Assembly (NCBI GenBank): GCA_021030915.1
Contig: JAGEMR010000101.1
Span: 47,704 to 111,703, forward strand
Direction of reading: 5' to 3'
Length of the DNA stretch: 64,000 nt
Origin: Astrothelium macrocarpum
Taxonomy: Eukaryota; Ascomycota; Dothideomycetes; Trypetheliales; Trypetheliaceae
Below the pieces are notes generated by a model. That model ran no database searches, was not told the origin of the DNA, and worked only from the letters and a program-made list of their open reading frames with translations. Shown piece by piece: positions 56,979 through 64,000 of this stretch. A program made the translations under genes and the position numbers. Position 1 is the first letter of the stretch, and every line of letters starts with the position of its first letter.

Positions 56979-58082
56979 CTTGGACTTGTGGATGTGGAGG
57001 TTTGGTCAGAGTGCTATTGATAGTGAATGCGGATGAAAGTCAACGAAGAAGTCATTATATGAAATTTAAATATTTATTAAATCTGTTGAGATATCGAGAA
57101 TTTATTTATCATTTTATAATTACAAAGGACAGTAGCGATTTTATTGCTCTATCAGTTTGCTATGATTTATAATCACATTATCACTGTGGAAAGATACTGG
57201 ATATAGTGCCAATATTGAGTTTGAAAAGGCCTTGTAGACCAGATAGAACACTTATGAATCACCCACCTCATTAGCCTTGTATGGGCAGTCACGGTCAGAC
57301 CTCTCAAAAACACTTCCTTCTGATTTCAATCCAGTATAGACATCAGATCAGTGTGCATGGTGGCGATGATCTTCATGCCACACTGCAATGTTAGAGGTAA
57401 GATTGCCAATCTGTTTGATGTGTGATACCAACCATTGAACTTCGACCCTGGAACGAAAGAATGGATTTAGTGGGCGGGCGAGGTGGGTTTATGAGATGAT
57501 ACGCATCATTACTCCAGCCTCGTGTCTTCTTCGGTATCGGATACAGTGCCAACATTGAGTTTAAGAAAGCCTTATGAATCAGATAAGTTATTTATGAGTT
57601 GTCTTATATATAAGTCCGCGAGAGATCAACGTGTTCAATAGCATTGATAGTTCCTGAGTAGAATATTCGTACTTTTCAATCTCGATAGTGGCTTGCCTCA
57701 ATTACGCTTTCACTTGAGCCCAAATCATAGAAATCGTTGTTCCCTTCTGTTACGGAAGCAAGAAGTGTATCAATCCACTGAATCCATTGTTTTAAGCTAA
57801 TGAGGTAAGGAAGCTATCTAAAGTGGAAGCTAGATATGGTGGGTAACACGTGACGACGGAGCGCCATAGCGGATAGTAGCTCAAAACGGCTCATAATTTC
57901 GCCGAAAATGTTCCGTACACACAAATCCCCACCAAATTTACATAATGATGAGAATTTATCAAAATAAATCCGTATTTTTAATTCTTATTATTTAATTCGG
58001 AAAACATGAAATTGAAATTGTTCAAATTTGATTCTCAATAAAATGTTTGACCATTTTGTTTATTCAAATTAAATTATTTCGA

Positions 58083-58330
58083 AAACCGGCCATTTCGTGT
58101 TATTCTTACTGAACCTTTTGAACCTCCTAAATCTTTTATTGAATCTTCTGAAATTATTAAACAATCTTCTGAGATTTTTGAACGATCTTTTTTTAAATCT
58201 GTTATTATTGAATCTCCTTCTGAACCTATTATTGAACCTCCTCCTGAATCTGTTATTAAACCTTCTTCTGAATCTATTATTTCCAAATCTCCTTCTAAAT
58301 CTGTTATAATTTCTTTTTCTGAATTTGTTT
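58083..58330 (+). pseudogene. Relic coding tract with Ser/Pro/Glu repeats
   Basis: In one frame this reads RPFRVILTEPFEPPKSFIES and continues with repeats of the type SxxESPSEPIIEPPPESVI. The unit is roughly SE/EP-x-II/VI. The regular spacing of GAA, CCT and TCT codons in an otherwise A/T block shows descent from a coding sequence. Low-complexity linkers of this kind occur in retrotransposon polyproteins and in surface proteins; identity is not established. The +1 shadow frame gives a misleading leucine-rich stretch. Confidence 0.4.
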
Positions 58331-60512
58331 TCTATTATTTATTAATAAAACGATTCATAATTTCGCTAAAAAATGATAAATTTGATAAAATTAATTCAAA
58401 TAAATCGCGATTAATTTGATTTTCAATCATTTAATTTTTAATTATTTGATTTTTAATTATTTTATAAAATCATTATTTCAATCATTTTTATCAGAAATCA
58501 GAAATTAAATCTAATAATAATAATAATCGTTTAAAAATCTAAAATTAATTTAATTAAAATAAAATTCAATTAATTAAATTATATTTATATTATTTTAATT
58601 GAAATCAAATAATATTTGAAATTTTTTATTTTTTATTTTATATAATCGAATAAATAAATTATTTTTTATTATATTTCGAATTTTTTATTTAATTTTTTTT
58701 AAAATCTCATTTTTTTAATAAATTTCGAATTTTTTTTATTCATTATTATCAAAAAATATATATAAATATATAATATATATATTCGATTTTTTATTTCAAA
58801 AATACGTTTTAAATAATTCATAAAAATTATGATATTAAAATTCATTTATATCGAATTTCATAAAATCAATAATAAAAATTTTGATTATTTATTTAATAAT
58901 TAATTAATGAATAATAATTAATTCATTAAAAGATTTATGAATAATTATTTTTATTATTTTTTTATTATTAATTCTTCAAAAATAATTCTTCAAAAATATT
59001 AATAAATGAATTGTAATTATTAAAAGAATTAATATTAAAAGAATTCATTCAATTTTTTATTTGAAATAATTTGATTGATTTATATTTTAATTCTGATTTA
59101 ACGATTTCGTAATTTGAAATATCAATATTTATTTGATTAAAAATAAAAATAAAAATAATATAAATATCAATAATTAATAAAAAAACTGATTTAGATTATG
59201 ATATCTGAAAATCTGAATTTATTTATATTAGATTTAAATTGATATTGATATATAATTGATTTGAATTTTTTTTTAATATAAAAATAATGGATTATTGATA
59301 TTGAAATTCAGTCTTTTTTATTCGTTAAATATGTTATAAATCATAAACGTTGATAATATCATTGATATTAATAATTCTAAAAACAATAATAAAATTTCCA
59401 AAAATACGTTTAAATTGATTATTCATTGAAATAGATTATAAAAAAAATTGAATTAATAAAAAAAATCGATTTAATAATGAAAGAATAATTTCAAAATTTT
59501 TAATTTTATAATAATGATATCAGATCCAATTTTTGAAAATTGGATTTTTAATATATATAAGAATTTCTGATCATTTAAAATAAAGGTTATTTTATGATAT
59601 TAAAAAATTTGAATATGAATTCATTTTAAAATTTTTTGTAAAATTTTTCTGAATTTTTATAAATAATTGATTATTTTATGAAAATCGAAATTTATTTGTA
59701 TTAATAAATTGTATAAAATAGAAAATTAAAAATATTAAAATTCTTCTAATTTAATCGAAAATTTAAAAAATATGATAAATGAAAATATATATGATTATAT
59801 ATGAATATATATATTAATATAAAATAAATTAATTTTGGTAGAAAATTTATTTATTTTATATAAATGATATATTAATTTATATAAAAAAATTAATGTATTT
59901 TAAAAAATATCGTTTTTATACTGATTTTTTGATTCAAAGATATCGATTTTTTTTTTTATATAAATTATATAAAAAAAAAAAATTTTAATATTTTTTGAAA
60001 TGAAATTTATTTGATATTAAAATTGATTTAATATGATCTGATATTTTATATCATTTTATTTAAATTTTTAAAATCAATTTTTTTTTAAATTTTTTGAATT
60101 GATTTCGGGATTAAAAATTTCATTTTTTTTATTTATTTTATTTATAAATAATTTATTATTATTATTTTGAAATTATTTAATAATATATTCTGATAAAATA
60201 TAATTTATTATTTTATATAAAAGAATTAATTTTCGTAATTCAGAATTTTGATTATTAATAATTATATGATTTAAAAATATTTTTTATAATAAAAAATAAA
60301 TATATATATAAAACTGTAATTATTGATTGATATTGAATTATTTAAATTTGAATTAAATGATAATTATAATATTATTAAATCAATTTTAATTCTGAAATTA
60401 TTGACGATATTATTTATATATGATTGAAAGAAGATATATATTAAAATCCATTTAGAATTAATTTCGTTTATTATTATTTATTTATTAATGATAATGAATT
60501 TATTAACGTATT

Positions 60513-62165
60513 CCACAAGCGAGCGGAACATACAAGCGAGTGGAACACGAATACCAAAAAAGCTACCACCTCAATCAAAAAACCATCAATTATTCAACAC
60601 TATTATCAGAAATTTTATTTACATTATTTGTATCTGATTCAGAATTTTCTTTTTTATCATTTTCATATGTTCTGGTATTATGCCCAGTCTTTCCGCAGTT
60701 TTTATAACGCCTTTGACGAATAATATTACTTTCTATTCCACCACCTTTATCAGCATTCAAACGTCTAGATTTCGTATTATCAGCTTTTGCGATATCTAAT
60801 TTTTGGATTTCTTTTTTATTTAAGATTCCATTTATCTATAAACGTTTTTTTTTTACGTATTTTATATTTTATATAAATTACATTTATTATTTCAAATTTT
60901 TCAATTCGTATTTTTATAATCTCAAATTGATATATTATCATTTATATATTTTTAATAAAAATTTCCAATATTTCAGTAAATCCAATTGACGAATTTTTTT
61001 AAAAATCGGTAAATTTTTTAAGAATTAATATAGATTGAAATTCAAATTTTTTAATATTTTTTAATATTTTAAATTTTTAAAATATTTTCTAAAAGAATAA
61101 TTCTAATGAAATTTTTAATCGAATATCCAATTTATTCAAAATTATTTATGAATTAAAAAGAATAAATTCAGTATTTTTAAAATCTCCTAAAATCTGATTT
61201 TTTATAATTGATATTTTAAATATATCAATAAAAATTGATAAAAATTCGGTTTTTATAATATGATTGATTTAATTATATATCAAAATTTCAATCTGACCCG
61301 AATACGCCTTCTTTAAAAACAAAAAATAATCCATATTCAATGATTATAAAAAATGTGACGAATATGACGATATATAAAGAATTATTATTTTATTCTTCTC
61401 ATAAAAATTTTCAAATTTCATAAAATTATAATTTTTATATTCATTCAGAATTAATAAATGATATATATTCATAATTTCTTTTTTTATATATATATCAAAA
61501 TATTTAATTTATTTAATATCAAATTTATTTATTATTTAATTATTTTCAGAGATTATAATTCGTTATTGAAATGATAATCGATTTTTATCATATCAAAAAT
61601 TTTGATGGATTTTATTTTAAAAAATGATAAAAAATGGAATTATTCGATTTATTTTATTAATATTTAAAATCATTGAAATCCATTCACGATTATTCGATTA
61701 AATTTATTTTAATTTATAACATTTTTTTGAATCAATAATAATTTTTAAAATATTTAAAATAATTTTCATCATAAAATTATTTTCATCAAAATTCTAAATA
61801 TTTTCATTCAATATATTATATTTCATTTTAATATTATTCATTAATTAGAATCAGTCTTTAATTATACCAAAATTTTTATATAAATATTTTTGATAATCAA
61901 ATTTTCGATTAAATTTCATTTTAAATTTAGTCTTTTATTTGATAAAATTTGCAGGTCAATTTTTTCTAATCTTTTTTTCATTTCGTGAAATGAGTAATAA
62001 ATCTGCGATATTTCGAATTCGGACGTAAATAAAAAAAAATTCTTATATATCAAAATCAAATATATAATATATAATCATATTCTTTTTTTTTTTTATAAAT
62101 TTCAAAAAATTGGATTATATATCGATTCTAGATTGAATGCCGTGGTTTCTTCGATAACGTATCTG
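60513..62165 (-). mobile_element. Decayed pogo/Fot1-type transposon, element 1
   Basis: A doubled terminal motif, CAAGCGAGCGGAACATA and CAAGCGAGTGGAACACG, lies at 60515-60549. On the minus strand, 60830-60600 encodes a zinc-knuckle-like end (RLNADKGGGIESN, YKNCGKTGHNTRT) with a stop. Further right, about 61770-62050, translated fragments include an FNRKFDYQKYL phrase and YNFDEN after allowing for stop codons, matching the core of Tigger/pogo-like transposases. Multiple stops make it inactive. The start of its transposase is missing before element 2, so it is truncated or was interrupted. Confidence 0.6.
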
Positions 62166-62173
62166 CATAGCGA

Positions 62174-62200
62174 GCGGACACTCATAGCGAGCGGACACCT
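62174..62200 (+). repeat. Left terminal inverted repeat of element 2
   Basis: Begins GCGGACACTCATAGCGAGCG and is identical, as reverse complement, to the last 27 bases of the window. Because the match runs to the final base, the true repeat is probably longer. Survival of G/C here, within an A/T desert, shows that the ends have escaped mutation more than the interior. Confidence 0.8.
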
Positions 62201-63973
62201 TTCCGCATTTATACAAACTTTAACTTTTTTAACACAATAACAATATATAATAATTATTAAAATTAATTATTATCTTCTTCTTCAGAAGGTAGAGAATTTA
62301 TCTGACAGATTCGCGTATTATATCCGGGCTATTTACAGTTGTTATAATATCGTATATACCGCTTATTATCTTCTATACGATCATCCTCTTCATATACATC
62401 ACTTTCTACAATTTCAGCAATATCCTTTTAGAACTATAATATATCTACTTTTAATATATTAAATGATCCTTTAATGTATAATCGAATTTTTTTGACTTTC
62501 CGATATTTATTTAATATTTCATTTGTCATATAAAGATTTTTGTTTTTCATTTTCAATAATATCAGTTCATGTATTAATTTCGTAATATTTTTTATTTATG
62601 TATTAATTAAATCATATAATTGATTTAAAGAATTATTTTGATATTTTATAATTCAAAATTTCAGATTTATAGAATTTCGTATGATATTCTTTGCAATTTT
62701 AAATATATTTGAATTAATAGATATAATATTTATCAGATAAGAATTTAACGGTATAAATGTTTTAAATTTGAAATCTAATTGATTAATTATTCTTTCTGAA
62801 TCGTATAAAATAAAATCAGTTATTCGGAATTCTATTTATACATTTTTTTCATCTATTAAAATAAAAAAAGTTTTTTTAAAAATAAAAAAGAAGTCGTCTT
62901 TTATAATATATATGAATTGCGACCGTATTAGACGTTCAATTTTTTTATTATACGAAATTTTTAAAGAATTAAAATATTCTATATCAAAAGATTGAAGGAT
63001 ATATGATAAATATGGAAATATATAAAATACAATAATATCCATTTTTTTATAATAATTATCGAATTTGATAAAATGGTGGCTATTATGGCCGTCGAAGATA
63101 AAAAATCGATATTTGCCGGTCATATGAGATTTTATATATTTTTTAAAATATTATAACCAATTTAAATTAATCTCATTTATTATTCAATCATTTGTGTTTG
63201 AATGGATTCGCCAGATGGTGGGAAATTCGCTATTTATATATTAGAAAAAGAGATAATATTTGCCTTTTATAATCACGTATAAAGATATCGTCCAATCATT
63301 CGTATAAATGCTCTGAATTATCAAAATCCATTCTCGATTATCAGATTATTTCGTATGAAATCTTTTTTTATGATCTGAAATAATAATAATTTTTATATAC
63401 GATAAAATTCCTATTAAAAAACCAGTTTTATCAAAATTATAAATATCCGTATTGATAATACCATATTTATTAATTATATTTTATATAAGATTAAATCAGT
63501 CTTATATAATAATAGAATTTTTAATTAATATTTTCTGATAATCGATCTTCCATCAGAATCATATTTTAAATAATGATTATTATCATATAAAATTTATAAT
63601 TCATCAAAATCTGATATATAACGTGTTTCGAATTTCACGTAAATAATCAGTCATATTTTAAATATTATTTTATTTAAATAGAAAATTGTAATTGATTAGA
63701 TCCGTAATACGATCTAAAAATATTTCCTTTTTTATTTCAATTAAATTCATTAAATTGGTTGAAATATCATATCGTGATTGTCGGCCGTCGTATTGAATAA
63801 TAAATATCATACAAGGAATCTTATAAATTTCAGAAGCGCGTTTTATATTAAATTTTGGATCTCGTATGATAATTTGAAACGCCATTAAGATTCTAATCTT
63901 ATTTGAAATAGATTGTATATTCACATGTGAAATAATTTGTTGAAGAAGTTCCAATGATACGGAATCGGGGCGG

Positions 63974-64000
63974 AGGTGTCCGCTCGCTATGAGTGTCCGC
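63974..64000 (-). repeat. Right terminal inverted repeat of element 2 (cut by window end)
   Basis: Exact reverse complement of 62174-62200. The outermost bases and the expected TA target duplication lie beyond the window. Confidence 0.8.

Larger units (their letters stand above)
56080..57600. repeat. Four diverged copies of a short repeat
   Basis: A segment like ATAGTGCCAATATTGAGTTT followed by AAAGCCTTGTAGACCAGATA recurs at about 56080-56195, 56685-56768, 57172-57265 and 57495-57600. Copies 2 and 3 also share an upstream TCACTGTGGAAAG. Copies 1 and 4 share an upstream GCATCATTACTCCAGCCTCG or a close variant. Most differences are C/T or G/A, the RIP signature. One copy lies at the end of the broken membrane-protein frame, so the repeat may derive from that gene's 3' end. 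Confidence 0.6.
57900..64000. repeat. A/T-rich, RIP-type heterochromatic block
   Basis: From about 57.93 kb the sequence becomes almost entirely A and T, with islands only where transposon ends and a few coding relics survive. Decayed coding signals carry stop codons at places where tryptophan or glutamine would be expected, the result of C-to-T change on either strand. This is the usual product of repeat-induced point mutation in ascomycetes. No intact gene is present. Confidence 0.85.
62168..64000 (-). mobile_element. Decayed pogo/Fot1-type transposon, element 2, reaching the window edge
   Basis: A 27-base sequence at 62174-62200 is the exact reverse complement of 63974-64000, marking terminal inverted repeats; each contains a doubled AGCGAGCGGACAC motif. 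The left one follows TA, the target of this superfamily. On the minus strand the order is a helix-turn-helix region (63954-63670, with RASEIYKIP and DGRQSRYD), a YNFDKTGF core (about 63400-63440), a DDE-domain piece (63123-62836, with FIFDGHNSHH), and a zinc-knuckle-like tail (62440-62270). In-frame stops and frameshifts make it inactive. The right terminus is cut by the window edge. Confidence 0.75.

Noticed and set aside
58097..58309. Leucine/asparagine-rich frame of 70 codons
   Set aside because: It is the shifted shadow of the Ser/Pro/Glu repeat tract; the other frame has sensible, varied residues and explains the periodicity.

Overview
The window is nuclear DNA from a filamentous ascomycete. 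The evidence is many short (47-76 nt) spliceosomal introns with GT-AG borders and CTAAC/CTAAT-type branch sites, large fungal wall genes (three chitin synthases, two with myosin-like heads), small secreted proteins with Kex2-type dibasic sites, and an extremely A/T-rich right end full of decayed pogo-type transposons, as expected from repeat-induced point mutation (RIP). A dothideomycete is the best guess; this is inference, not proof. Many reading frames only open at GTG/TTG, so starts were moved to the first sensible ATG and introns were placed by eye, with frame arithmetic checked across every exon junction.

Left arm (1-24.9 kb): a secreted or membrane protein with a possible Kex2 site (408-1535); a large low-complexity protein of unknown function (2832-5999, minus); a TatD-type metal-dependent hydrolase (6832-8013, minus); a 54-residue cysteine-rich zinc-type protein (9938-10102, minus); a 4.1 kb stretch without a supportable gene; a sugar-porter transporter with one intron (14215-16187, minus); a gene-poor stretch with broken repeat-family copies; mitochondrial ribosomal protein mL44 (20083-21516, minus), divergent from a small one-span membrane protein (21733-22190); a secreted repeat protein with Kex2-like separators and a frameshift in its third repeat (22755-23544); and a five-exon gene of a locally multiplied family whose introns resemble one another (23889-24940, minus).

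Middle (25-52.4 kb): a degenerate ~134 bp tandem array, glycogen phosphorylase (27130-29869, minus), a class VI-like chitin synthase (31271-33727), the NMD factor UPF2 (34278-38146), then the head-to-head pair of class VII-like (39409-44880, minus) and class V-like (46613-52440, plus) chitin synthases sharing a 1.7 kb intergenic promoter region. The three chitin synthases occupy about 21 kb and presumably serve hyphal wall synthesis together; glycogen phosphorylase next door may only be a coincidental neighbour in carbohydrate metabolism.

Right arm (52.4-64 kb): coding density falls. One two-exon gene of unknown function (54390-55338, minus) remains, followed by broken gene pieces and four diverged copies of a short repeat (56.1-57.6 kb). 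From about 57.9 kb composition switches abruptly to almost pure A/T, holding RIP-ravaged relics: a Ser/Pro/Glu repeat tract and at least two pogo/Fot1/Tigger-like DNA transposons with doubled terminal motifs, one of which runs to the window edge. No rRNA, tRNA or CRISPR feature was found. The most unusual items are the Kex2-spaced cysteine-repeat precursor with its broken third repeat, and the adjacent gene whose introns look like copies of one another.
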